Source of the DNA: CBDCYH01 sp965224105
Lineage (GTDB): Bacteria > Bacteroidota > Rhodothermia > Rhodothermales > JABDKH01
DNA length: 64,000 nt
Assembly: GCA_965224105.1 (NCBI GenBank)
Contig: CBDCYH010000002.1
Span: 930,001-994,000, forward strand
Direction: 5' to 3'
The position numbers and the translations under genes are program-made. Every line of letters starts with the position of its first letter. The first letter of the stretch is position 1. Below, piece after piece: positions 1-7,793 of this stretch. The notes beneath the pieces were generated by a model that was not told the origin of the DNA, made no database searches, and was given only the letters and a program-made list of their open reading frames with translations.

Positions 1-28
1 TACACGGACTTGTTTGTCGGTGCGTGAT

Positions 29-589
29 CTAGCTTGCTTTTCTTTTCGGCTGACGCCGAGGGGCCGGAGCTTGATTCGGTTTCCTGTTGCGCGTCTGTCC
101 AACTACAACGAATGGCTCCAGGTGCGGCTGCGTTGCAATCCCATCGCCAGACATCCCTGGTAAGAAAGCAGCTGGAATTTTCGGTTCGTGGACAAACTGC
201 TTTCGTTCGTCCACCTCCTCCCATCGCTGCGGTATCCGGTACAAATATCTGCCGATACCCCACTGCACGGCCGCACGTCGCATGCTACTGCTAAGGCCAC
301 CTTTGACGGATGCGAGTTTTGTGTTGGGCGCTCCATCCCATTTTGTTATCCACTCCCCATCAACGCAGATGGAAATCCCACACAGCACGCCGCCGCCCGG
401 GCCGCGCTGAAATTCGTTGCGCCAGTTGGCCGGTCCGCACACCTGGTCCAGTCGATCCATGATGGCGCGGTTGGTTACGTAGGGTACCGCCAGCGCACGT
501 TTGAGGTCGGTCGTGAATCTTACCGGCTTCCATTCAATGTCTGTGCTCGTGAAGTATTCCGAGAGGCGAGAGAGATCAGGTCGCGACAT
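29..589 (-). CDS. Rad52/Rad22-family single-strand annealing protein
   Basis: A 186-residue protein matching the bacterial Rad52/22 (DdrA-like) single-strand annealing family. These proteins bind single-stranded DNA and anneal complementary strands during repair or recombination. Visible family signatures are the GPANWRNEF block (about 52-60), the WDGAP/KGGLSSSMRRAAVQ block (about 84-109) and the GIGRYLYRIP block (about 111-120). The last 60 residues are basic and proline-rich and probably disordered, ending in RKPNQAPAPRRQPKRKAS, as in DdrA-type tails. The ATG at 587-589 starts right at the conserved domain. No recombination partner gene lies beside it in the window. A palindrome at 642-662 lies about 50 bp upstream and recurs upstream of another gene (12304-12834). 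The family call is firm; the exact role (chromosomal repair or phage-derived) is inference. Confidence 0.85.
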   Translation of the reverse strand: MSRPDLSRLSEYFTSTDIEWKPVRFTTDLKRALAVPYVTNRAIMDRLDQVCGPANWRNEFQRGPGGGVLCGISICVDGEWITKWDGAPNTKLASVKGGLSSSMRRAAVQWGIGRYLYRIPQRWEEVDERKQFVHEPKIPAAFLPGMSGDGIATQPHLEPFVVVGQTRNRKPNQAPAPRRQPKRKAS

Positions 590-925
590 GTTTTACCCCG
601 GTTAGGCTCATTTTGTTGGTCTGATGCAACATAACGGGGGTGGGTGACAACCGTTTGTCATAGGTTAGGAAGGAGGATTATCAGCCACATGGGCTTCTGT
701 GACTCTTGAGTCTCTCCGATCCGCATTAGTGCCACAGTCTCTGCCATTAAGCTGCCGATCGCAGCCTAGCTCTGGCAAAAGAAAACGGTGAAGATTTATC
801 TACCCCAGGACAGTTCTTGACCAGAAAAACCTCCATCCGGAAATTTCCACCTCCGAAGCGTGCTTTTTTGCAACAGCTACGCTATATACCTACGTATACA
901 ATAGCATACTTGCCGGGCGGTTGCC
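590..925. other. Divergent intergenic region, no gene seen
   Basis: This 336-bp gap lies between the divergent Rad52-type gene and the OB-fold/flotillin pair. It holds the 642-662 dyad and must hold both promoters. An AT-rich stretch at about 868-902, just before the gene at 926, is a plausible promoter region, but no consensus was assigned. No coding signal or RNA gene was recognised. Confidence 0.5.
642..662 (-). promoter_or_regulatory. Palindromic operator-like site (copy A)
   Basis: On the plus strand this reads GGGTGACAAC, four spacer bases (CGTT), then TGTCATA. It contains the perfect dyad TGACAA/TTGTCA. It sits about 50 bp upstream of the Rad52-type start codon. The same element, identical at 18 of 21 positions with differences only in the spacer, occurs at 12905-12925 in the same orientation relative to its downstream minus-strand gene. 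Shared position and sequence suggest a common regulator; the regulator is unknown. Confidence 0.5.
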
Positions 926-1522
926 ATGAGTACAATCTATCTGATTAGCCTTATCGTCGGGGGATTCTTCGTAATCCTGTCTATGATCGGCGGCGACAGC
1001 GATGCCGACGTCGACGTCGGTGGAGATGTGGATCTCGAAGTTGACTTCGACACCGACTTTGATGCCGACGCAGACATGGGCGCGGATGCGGGGCTGGATG
1101 CATCGGGAGTTGGATTCATAGATCTGCTGTCTGTTCGAACGCTGTTCTTTTTCCTGGCATTTTTTGGCCTCACCGGGACACTGTTCAACATGATGGGTAC
1201 CGCAGAACCCCTTGCGGCAATATTATCCCTGGCCACGGGCGCTGTAATTGGACTCGGCGCTAACTACATCATTAAAACCATCGGATACAAATCTGTAACC
1301 AGCAACGCCACAACCCGTGAGCTGAAGGGCGCAACCGGCAAGGTCTTGCTCCCATTTGACGGCGCGGCAAAAGGAAAAATTTCAGTCGTTGCTAAAGGTC
1401 AGCGGTTGCAGCTCGTTGCGCGCTCGCTCGACGAAACGACAAAGGAATCGTTTGACAAAGGAGAGGAAATCGTAATCGTTCGGATGAACGGCTCGATAGC
1501 GGAAGTTGTAAAACCCAATTAA
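926..1522 (+). CDS. YqiJ/NfeD-like membrane OB-fold protein
   Basis: A 198-residue membrane protein of the OB-fold group that accompanies flotillins (compare YqiJ-YqiK or NfeD-flotillin pairs). It has an N-terminal membrane segment (about 3-21), a strongly acidic loop of alternating aspartates (about 24-60), two further membrane segments (about 68-112) and a soluble C-terminal beta-rich domain (about 125-195) consistent with an OB fold. The flotillin gene starts 9 bp after its stop, so the two are almost certainly co-transcribed. The Asp-rich loop looks like a cation-binding insert. The family call rests on architecture and neighbour, not on a diagnostic motif. Confidence 0.75.
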   Translation: MSTIYLISLIVGGFFVILSMIGGDSDADVDVGGDVDLEVDFDTDFDADADMGADAGLDASGVGFIDLLSVRTLFFFLAFFGLTGTLFNMMGTAEPLAAILSLATGAVIGLGANYIIKTIGYKSVTSNATTRELKGATGKVLLPFDGAAKGKISVVAKGQRLQLVARSLDETTKESFDKGEEIVIVRMNGSIAEVVKPN

Positions 1523-1531
1523 GAGGAAATC

Positions 1532-2767
1532 ATGGAAGTTTTAGTAATACCGTTTGCCATTATCGTTGCCGCGATGGCTGTGATTGGCGTTATCCGCGCC
1601 AACCTGAAGATCTGCCAGCCGAACGAAGTGCTGATCTTCAGTGGTAGGCAGAACAAGCTGTCAGACGGCAGCACCGTTGGCTATCGCGTCATCCGCGGAG
1701 GTAGGGGTTTTCGGATTCCCATCATCGAAAAGGTTGACCGGTTATTCCTGAACACCATTCCCCTCGATCTTACCATCAACAACGCATATTGCCGTGGCGG
1801 TATTCCACTCACCGTCCGCGCTATTGCGAACGTAAAGGTTGCGTCAACAGAGGCGGAACTGAACAACGCGGTTGAACGATTGCTGGGCAAACCCTGGGAA
1901 GAAATCCAGATGATTGCCAAGGAAACGCTTGAAGGAAACTTGCGCGGTGTAATCGCAAAGCTTACTCCAGAGGAGGTGAACGAAGACCGCCTGAAGTTCG
2001 CGCGCGAACTGCTTGATGAAGCCGACTCGGACATGAATGCGCTGGGATTGCAACTTGATACGCTCAAGATCCAGAGTGTCGAGGACGACCGCGGATATCT
2101 TGACGCGATTGGACGGCAGAGTTCGGCAAACGTGATTGCCGCCGCCGAAATTGTTGAAGCGCAAAAACTTGAAGCTGCGAAGCTCGCACAAGCCAAGGCA
2201 GACAAGTCCATTGTCGAGGCCGAGAACGATGTTCGTCTCGTGCGTGCAAGGTTAGATGCCCAGGCAGTAGCCGAAGAAGCGAAGGTAGCAGTTGCGGCCA
2301 AAGTCGCCGAGGCAAAGGCCGAGCAGGAGCTGGCGCAGCAGGAAATTATGCTTGCCGAAAAACGCCAACGTGCAGAGATCATCGTTGCCGCGGAGGCCGA
2401 GCGCCAGGCCAAAGAGGAAATTGCCAAAGGCAACGCTGCGAGAATCTTCGAGGACGGTAACGCCGAAGTGGAGGTTCTCAAGAAAAAACTCGAGCTGTGG
2501 CACGAGGCCGGATCGGAAGCCGAGAAACTATTCCTCATCCAGATGCTGCCGGACATTCTGAGTCAGGTAGTTAAGACGGTCGACAATCTGCAGATCGACA
2601 AGATCACAGTCGTGGACAGCGGCCAGGGAAGTGGAGGTGGAGTACCAGCAGTGTTTAGTCAGATTGCAGGCTCGACGCCGGCGTTACTGGAAAGCTTGAA
2701 GGCGAGCACAGGTGTGGACATTGCGGGGATGTTGAGCAAGGTAAACCCCGAGGATGAGGCCGGATAA
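1532..2767 (+). CDS. Flotillin-like SPFH-domain protein
   Basis: A 411-residue flotillin/YqiK-type protein that would scaffold membrane microdomains. An N-terminal membrane hairpin or anchor (about 1-22) is followed by the SPFH/band-7 domain (about 30-200, including the PNEVLIFSG start and the region around SVEDDRGYLDAIGRQSSA) and a long Ala/Glu-rich coiled coil with EA-type repeats (about 205-310). The C-terminus is Gly-rich and hydrophobic, typical of flotillins. A GAGG ribosome site precedes the ATG. It directly follows the OB-fold partner gene, the usual arrangement. Length and architecture fit the family well. Confidence 0.88.
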   Translation: MEVLVIPFAIIVAAMAVIGVIRANLKICQPNEVLIFSGRQNKLSDGSTVGYRVIRGGRGFRIPIIEKVDRLFLNTIPLDLTINNAYCRGGIPLTVRAIANVKVASTEAELNNAVERLLGKPWEEIQMIAKETLEGNLRGVIAKLTPEEVNEDRLKFARELLDEADSDMNALGLQLDTLKIQSVEDDRGYLDAIGRQSSANVIAAAEIVEAQKLEAAKLAQAKADKSIVEAENDVRLVRARLDAQAVAEEAKVAVAAKVAEAKAEQELAQQEIMLAEKRQRAEIIVAAEAERQAKEEIAKGNAARIFEDGNAEVEVLKKKLELWHEAGSEAEKLFLIQMLPDILSQVVKTVDNLQIDKITVVDSGQGSGGGVPAVFSQIAGSTPALLESLKASTGVDIAGMLSKVNPEDEAG

Positions 2768-3068
2768 GTAGATGCTCCGCAGACTGTCGATCGAGTTGCG
2801 AGGGAAAGTAGAACTTTAGCGAATTGGGACAAGTACATTCCACCCGGGCCAACGCAAGGATCGAAAATGTTTACGTTCTCACGTAGGTAACCGATCCTTT
2901 TGATTGGCTTTCGACAAAAATATAGTCTGGTTTGGTTCGGTAGGTAGGGGTTCCGCCGTCTCAAAGGAACAATATTGTCGACACTGCTGATTGTAGGTGA
3001 TAAGTCGCGATCCCGCCCATACATTCGTGACATCAGTTGGAATAGGCGAAACACGTAAGACCATAGGT
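2768..3068. other. Intergenic region before gmd, no gene seen
   Basis: About 300 bp between the flotillin gene and gmd. An in-frame upstream extension of gmd exists from 2997, but its 24 extra residues do not resemble the family N-terminus. No RNA gene, hairpin terminator or repeat was recognised. Confidence 0.5.
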
Positions 3069-4184
3069 ATGAAAAAGGCCTTGATTACTGGCATTACGGG
3101 ACAAGACGGCTCATACCTCGCCGAATTCCTGCTTGCCAAGGGATACGAAGTTCATGGCATCAAACGACGGGCGTCCTCGTTTAATACTGATCGGATTGAT
3201 CACATTTACGAAGATCCCCACATTGAGAACGCCCGTTTCTACCTTCACTATGGCGATCTGACAGACACATCGAACCTGATCCGGCTGGTCGGAGAAATCG
3301 AGCCGGATGAGATATACAACCTGGGTGCACAATCCCATGTTGCTGTTTCTTTCGCCACTCCTGAATACACGGCTGACGTTGACGCAATCGGAGCACTGCG
3401 GTTGCTGGAGGCAATCAGATTTTTGGGTCTCGAAGATAAAACGCGTTTCTACCAGGCATCGACATCCGAGCTGTATGGGGACGTGCGGGAGAGCCCTCAA
3501 AACGAGGAAACTCCGTTCTATCCAAGATCGCCATATGCTGTTGCAAAGCTGTATGCATTTTGGATCACAGTAAATTACAGAGAGGCCTACGGTATCTACG
3601 CCTGCAATGGGATACTTTTTAACCACGAATCACCAAGGCGAGGCGAAACGTTCGTCACCCGTAAAATCACAAGAGCGATAGCCAACATCGCGCATGGCCT
3701 TGAGCCATGCCTATACCTTGGGAATATGGACGCCCTCAGAGACTGGGGACATGCCAGAGACTATGTCCGAATGCAATGGATGATGCTGCAGCAGGATGAG
3801 CCCGAAGACTTTGTTATCGCCACAGGAAGACAGCTGTCCGTTCGTGAGTTTGTGAAGATGTCGGCCAACGAGTGTGGGATCGGCCTGAAGTTTTCCGGTG
3901 ACGGTCGCGACGAAATTGCAACAGTCGTTTCAGTAGATGGTTCGCTTGCACCCCACGTTAACGTTGGGGATGTAATAGTAAAGGTTGACCCCAGATACTT
4001 CCGACCGGCCGAAGTAGAAACACTTCTAGGCGACCCAACGAAAGCAAGAAGCAAGCTGGGCTGGATTCCCGAGATCACAGTAGAAGAAATGTGCGCAGAG
4101 ATGGTTGCCCACGACCTTGATCAGGCGCGGCGCCATTCTTTACTTCGATCGCACGGCTTCGAGGTTGCTGTCACAAAAGCATAG
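3069..4184 (+). CDS. gmd: GDP-mannose 4,6-dehydratase
   Basis: A 371-residue extended short-chain dehydrogenase converting GDP-D-mannose to GDP-4-keto-6-deoxy-D-mannose, the first step to GDP-L-fucose. The NAD(P)-binding motif TGITGQDGSY (7-16) and the active-site Tyr156/Lys160 pair (YAVAK) are present, as are the family blocks NLGAQSHVAVSF and GILFNHESPRRGETFVTRKI. The ATG at 3069 was chosen because the protein then begins MKKALITG, the usual family start; an upstream in-frame start at 2997 would add an atypical leader. The next gene encodes the following enzyme of the pathway. Confidence 0.95.
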   Translation: MKKALITGITGQDGSYLAEFLLAKGYEVHGIKRRASSFNTDRIDHIYEDPHIENARFYLHYGDLTDTSNLIRLVGEIEPDEIYNLGAQSHVAVSFATPEYTADVDAIGALRLLEAIRFLGLEDKTRFYQASTSELYGDVRESPQNEETPFYPRSPYAVAKLYAFWITVNYREAYGIYACNGILFNHESPRRGETFVTRKITRAIANIAHGLEPCLYLGNMDALRDWGHARDYVRMQWMMLQQDEPEDFVIATGRQLSVREFVKMSANECGIGLKFSGDGRDEIATVVSVDGSLAPHVNVGDVIVKVDPRYFRPAEVETLLGDPTKARSKLGWIPEITVEEMCAEMVAHDLDQARRHSLLRSHGFEVAVTKA

Positions 4185-4240
4185 GAATTGATTCTCACAT
4201 CGACCAACGTACGACGTTTTTCGGATCGGCTGAACCATTT

Positions 4241-5182
4241 ATGAAACGACTCCTTGTACTCGGGGCAAGCGGAATGGTAGGCTCGGCATTAGTTCGGGCT
4301 GCCGAAGACCGCGGCTATCAAAGCATCTCGGCGCCCCGCAGCCGCGAACTGGATTTGACAAACCAGGCTGAAACGGCTCAGTATTTTGATCACCACAAAC
4401 CCGAGTTCGTAATTGTGGCGGCCGCTAAAGTCGGAGGGATTCATGCGAATGACACGTATCCAGCTGAGTTCCTCTATCAAAATTTGATGATCGCGGCAAA
4501 CTCAATAGAAGCTGCTCATTCTTCTGGAGTGTTGCGACTCCTCTTTCTCGGAAGCTCGTGCATATACCCAAAGCATGCGCCACAACCAATGGCCGAGAAT
4601 AGTTTGCTGACATCCGAGCTTGAGCCAACGAACGAAGCATACGCCGTTGCAAAAATAGCCGGCTTGAAATTATGCCAGTATTATCGGAAGCAATTTGGTG
4701 TGCTCTTCCATTCGGCCATGCCGACTAACCTCTACGGCCCCGGCGATAACTATCATCCTGAAAATTCGCACGTCATTCCCGCCCTAATCCGGCGGTTCCA
4801 CGAAGCGAAAATGGCAAACAAGGAATCCGTAACGATTTGGGGAACGGGTACTCCCCAGCGAGAATTTCTGTATGTTGACGATCTCGCAGACGCGTGCTTC
4901 CATTTGATTAATTTGGAGGATCCACCAGACTGGGTAAACATTGGCTACGGCTCCGATGTATCTATCTTGAAACTGGCGAAGGCCGTCGCCACTGCAATAG
5001 GATTTGAGGGAGAAATAGTGACAGATCCCTCAAAGCCTGACGGCGCGCCCAGAAAACTGATGGACAGTTCAGTACTCAGGGGTCTGGGCTGGACTCCAAA
5101 AGTAGATCTTCCCAAAGGCCTTGCGAAAACGTATAAAACTTTCCTGGAAGAGTTAGCGGATGGTCGAATTCGCTCCCGATAG
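4241..5182 (+). CDS. fcl: GDP-L-fucose synthase
   Basis: A 313-residue epimerase-reductase (GMER/WcaG) that converts the Gmd product into GDP-L-fucose. It has the nucleotide-binding motif GASGMVGSA near residue 8 and the catalytic YAVAK at 134-138. The family blocks SSCIYPKHAPQPM and NLYGPGDNYHPENSHVIPALIRRFHEAK are clear. It follows gmd by 56 bp and precedes a glycosyltransferase, so the three form a nucleotide-sugar and glycan assembly unit. Confidence 0.95.
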   Translation: MKRLLVLGASGMVGSALVRAAEDRGYQSISAPRSRELDLTNQAETAQYFDHHKPEFVIVAAAKVGGIHANDTYPAEFLYQNLMIAANSIEAAHSSGVLRLLFLGSSCIYPKHAPQPMAENSLLTSELEPTNEAYAVAKIAGLKLCQYYRKQFGVLFHSAMPTNLYGPGDNYHPENSHVIPALIRRFHEAKMANKESVTIWGTGTPQREFLYVDDLADACFHLINLEDPPDWVNIGYGSDVSILKLAKAVATAIGFEGEIVTDPSKPDGAPRKLMDSSVLRGLGWTPKVDLPKGLAKTYKTFLEELADGRIRSR

Positions 5183-5202
5183 CATTACAGGGGAATATCA
5201 GA

Positions 5203-5994
5203 GTGACTGCAGCCAAAAAATTGGATAACGTGACGCTGCCTGAAAATATAACCGTTCCGGTTATTGGTCTGCCAGTCGCCGTTACCACCTATGAGAAAGC
5301 AATCCAGTGGATCAAGGCGGCCGCAGTTCGGGGTGATCGTGCATACGCGGTCGAGGCTGCCAACACACATGTGGCAGCACTGGCAAGACACGACAAGTCG
5401 TTTGAGGATGTCATGACCAAGTTTGACTTGATTACTCCAGACGGGATGCCCTTGGTGTGGTCTGTAAATCGACAAGTTGACCAGGAAACCAGACTTAAAG
5501 ATCGGGTCTACGGACCAACCCTGATGCTCAAATGCATTGAAGAAAGTCAGAACGATAGCAGCGTCAAGCACTTTTTCTTCGGAGGCTCGCAATCCACTCT
5601 AGAAAAACTGGCTCATCGTTTCTCATACGAATATCCTGATGCCGACATAGTTGGCTCTTATTCACCCCCATTTGGAGATTGGCCAGCAGACGAGTTCGAT
5701 CGCATCTGTGGTCACATTCGCGACGCGAGAGCGAATGTAGTCTGGGTGGGATTGGGTTGTCCCAAACAAGAAAAATGGATTGCAGACCACAAAGATCGAT
5801 TACCACCGGCTGTATATCTGGGAATCGGCGCGGCCTTCGCCTTCCACGCTGGCGAAGTAAAACAAGCACCAGACTGGATCCAGCGTTCAGGTATTGAGTG
5901 GTTTTATAGGCTCTTTAGAGAACCCCGGCGCTTGTTTAGACGATACCTGACTTACAACTCACTTTTCCTTTGGTATAGCTTTTGGGACAAGTAG
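5203..5994 (+). CDS. WecG/TagA/CpsF-family glycosyltransferase
   Basis: A 263-residue GT26-family glycosyltransferase, the family that transfers ManNAc or ManNAcA-type residues to lipid-linked acceptors in cell-wall or surface polysaccharide synthesis. Signatures are NTHVAALARHD, LITPDGMPLVW, the FFFGGS block, the VWVGLGCPKQEKWI block and GIGAAFAFHAGEVKQAP. Translation starts at GTG 5203, 20 bp after the fcl stop. The actual sugar and acceptor are unknown. A ManNAc-producing epimerase is encoded at 36914-38125, which may be relevant but is far away. Confidence 0.9.
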   Translation: MTAAKKLDNVTLPENITVPVIGLPVAVTTYEKAIQWIKAAAVRGDRAYAVEAANTHVAALARHDKSFEDVMTKFDLITPDGMPLVWSVNRQVDQETRLKDRVYGPTLMLKCIEESQNDSSVKHFFFGGSQSTLEKLAHRFSYEYPDADIVGSYSPPFGDWPADEFDRICGHIRDARANVVWVGLGCPKQEKWIADHKDRLPPAVYLGIGAAFAFHAGEVKQAPDWIQRSGIEWFYRLFREPRRLFRRYLTYNSLFLWYSFWDK

Positions 5995-6152
5995 TTATCC
6001 GATCCCGGAATCGCAGAAGGAATTTCTATTTCACAGCCCAATCAAGCGTTGGCTCTATCCAGTCGTCAAGTGGTTTGTATACAATTCCATGCCTGAGACC
6101 AACGTCGAGCGTGATCTCCTTGTAATCTTATTTGCTCGCATTTGATTTAGAG

Positions 6153-6980
6153 ATGGCAACTCATCACTCTCCTGCTCCTGGGTCTGACGAAACAGATACT
6201 CCGCTGGATGAATTTGAAGACGCATTCCTCGCTCTCAGGGATTCCCTGCATTCATTCCTGCTCAGAACTACTGCCAATAGGGCAGATGCAGACGATCTGG
6301 TACAAGATACCTATGTGAGGGCCCGCAACAGCATTGAGCAATTTGCAGGTAGGTCAAGTTTGAAAACGTGGATTTTTAGAATTGGCTACAATCTCGCCCG
6401 CGACAATGCAAGAACCAGGCAGCGATGGCGTGATGACATTCAAGACCGCTGCCGAGCAAGCACGCAAGCAGCGCCAGAAAAGGTTGCCAAAATGCGAGCA
6501 CTAGTCGCGAATTCGCCCGCGGATCAGTACGAGTTCCGGGAGCACATCGATTATTGTTTTACCTGCCTGGGTAAGACGCTCCCCATCGAAAACCAGGTAA
6601 CGCTCATTCTTAAAACTATTTACGGCTTCAAGATTAGCGATATTTGCGATATCGTTGAATTGTCAGAAGGAAAAGTAAAGCACGCACTGGCTAACGCCCG
6701 CCAAACACTAACCGAAATCTTCGACCGCCGATGTTCACTTATCAACTCCCAGGGGATTTGCCACCAGTGTTCGGAAATGAGCGGCTTTTTCAATCCCAAA
6801 CAGGATGCCCAACAGCGGAAAATGCAATTGCACTTGGTTCAGCAAGCACAAAAAGGAGTGGATACAAACAGACTGCTGAGTCTCCGGTTGGCGCTTATTG
6901 CTGGAGTAGACCCGAACCATGCACCGGGGTCCAGCCTCCATGCCTATCTACTAGATCTTATGCAAGACCACGTAGACTAA
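6153..6980 (+). CDS. ECF-type RNA polymerase sigma factor with cysteine-containing tail
   Basis: A 275-residue sigma-70 family protein. Region 2 is visible around DDLVQDTYVRARNSIEQFAGRSSLKTWIFRIGYNLARD, and region 4 around YGFKISDICDIVELSEGKVKHALANARQTL. It is longer than a usual ECF factor. The extra C-terminus carries CSLINSQGICHQCSEMSGFFNPKQ, with a CxxC pair that could bind zinc or sense redox state. No anti-sigma gene is adjacent. The ATG at 6153 was chosen; a TTG at 6132 would add seven residues. The target regulon is unknown. Confidence 0.85.
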   Translation: MATHHSPAPGSDETDTPLDEFEDAFLALRDSLHSFLLRTTANRADADDLVQDTYVRARNSIEQFAGRSSLKTWIFRIGYNLARDNARTRQRWRDDIQDRCRASTQAAPEKVAKMRALVANSPADQYEFREHIDYCFTCLGKTLPIENQVTLILKTIYGFKISDICDIVELSEGKVKHALANARQTLTEIFDRRCSLINSQGICHQCSEMSGFFNPKQDAQQRKMQLHLVQQAQKGVDTNRLLSLRLALIAGVDPNHAPGSSLHAYLLDLMQDHVD

Positions 6981-6984
6981 ATAT

Positions 6985-7677
6985 TCATTCTGATTCGTTA
7001 CCCGCAAGGTATTCGTCCAACCGTTTTATCAGGTCAGCTTCGGCCTCTTCGATAAGGAGTCGCTCTTTTTCTCCCACCGGTGCTACCATTACGGCCGACG
7101 GTAGACCCGGCGCCTGAACAAACGGAACGTAGTCAAACCGATCGTCGCTTGCACCGACAGCATCGTCGGTCATGTATGGACCATAGAACATCAGGTGCGG
7201 TACATATCCACCCATCCGCCCATTCACTCGGAAAACCGGCGACAACATGTAGGATATTCCATGGCCAGGAAGATCATAATCTCCGTTCGTCCAGCGCTCC
7301 GTGATTATTGATTTGACCTCTTCACGGTCCATGTTCAATTCCAACATTGCAACCTCATCAATAACCGCCTGCAAGACCGACTTACTACCAACTTTGTCGT
7401 AACAGATGGGTAAGATTGCGTCGCTGTAATTTCCGGGGATGACGCCACTCCGGCGAACGAGGCATTCGAATCCGTTGGACGATTCTCTTATCAAGGCGTA
7501 GCCGCCTCGTTCCAGCAGATACAGACCTGCGTCCGCGCGAAGGTGAGCTGGAAGTGCACTAAGTGCGAGATCGGTTTCGAGATCTTTCGGCAGAATCTCG
7601 GGAAGGGCTTGTGTCTGAGACCAGCAAACATCCGTCGCAAAAACGGAGAGAACAGTAAGGATAAGAATCAGCTTCAT
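6985..7677 (-). CDS. Secreted protein of unknown function
   Basis: A 230-residue protein I do not recognise. It has a signal peptide (MKLILILTVLSVF, with a cleavage-like region near CWSQTQA). The mature part includes LYLLERGGYALIRESSNG, three cysteines and an acidic C-terminal helix rich in Glu and Leu. The ATG at 7675-7677 was chosen because it begins directly at the signal peptide; a start 33 bp upstream adds residues that do not fit one. It converges with the ECF sigma gene with only 4 bp between the stops. Probably periplasmic. Confidence 0.6.
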   Translation of the reverse strand: MKLILILTVLSVFATDVCWSQTQALPEILPKDLETDLALSALPAHLRADAGLYLLERGGYALIRESSNGFECLVRRSGVIPGNYSDAILPICYDKVGSKSVLQAVIDEVAMLELNMDREEVKSIITERWTNGDYDLPGHGISYMLSPVFRVNGRMGGYVPHLMFYGPYMTDDAVGASDDRFDYVPFVQAPGLPSAVMVAPVGEKERLLIEEAEADLIKRLDEYLAGNESE

Positions 7678-7793
7678 TTTAACGGTCCTGATGTGGTACC
7701 AATCGGGCAACGCGATGGTCGCCCATATCTTAGACGAATGACCGTTCGAAAACGGACGAGTCCGGAATAGCTCGCTAAAACCCCGCTTCCTAC

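Noticed and set aside
1681..2556. Ser/Ala-rich minus-strand frame opposite the flotillin gene
   Set aside because: Mirror frame of the Ala/Glu-rich coiled coil; no start or domain support.
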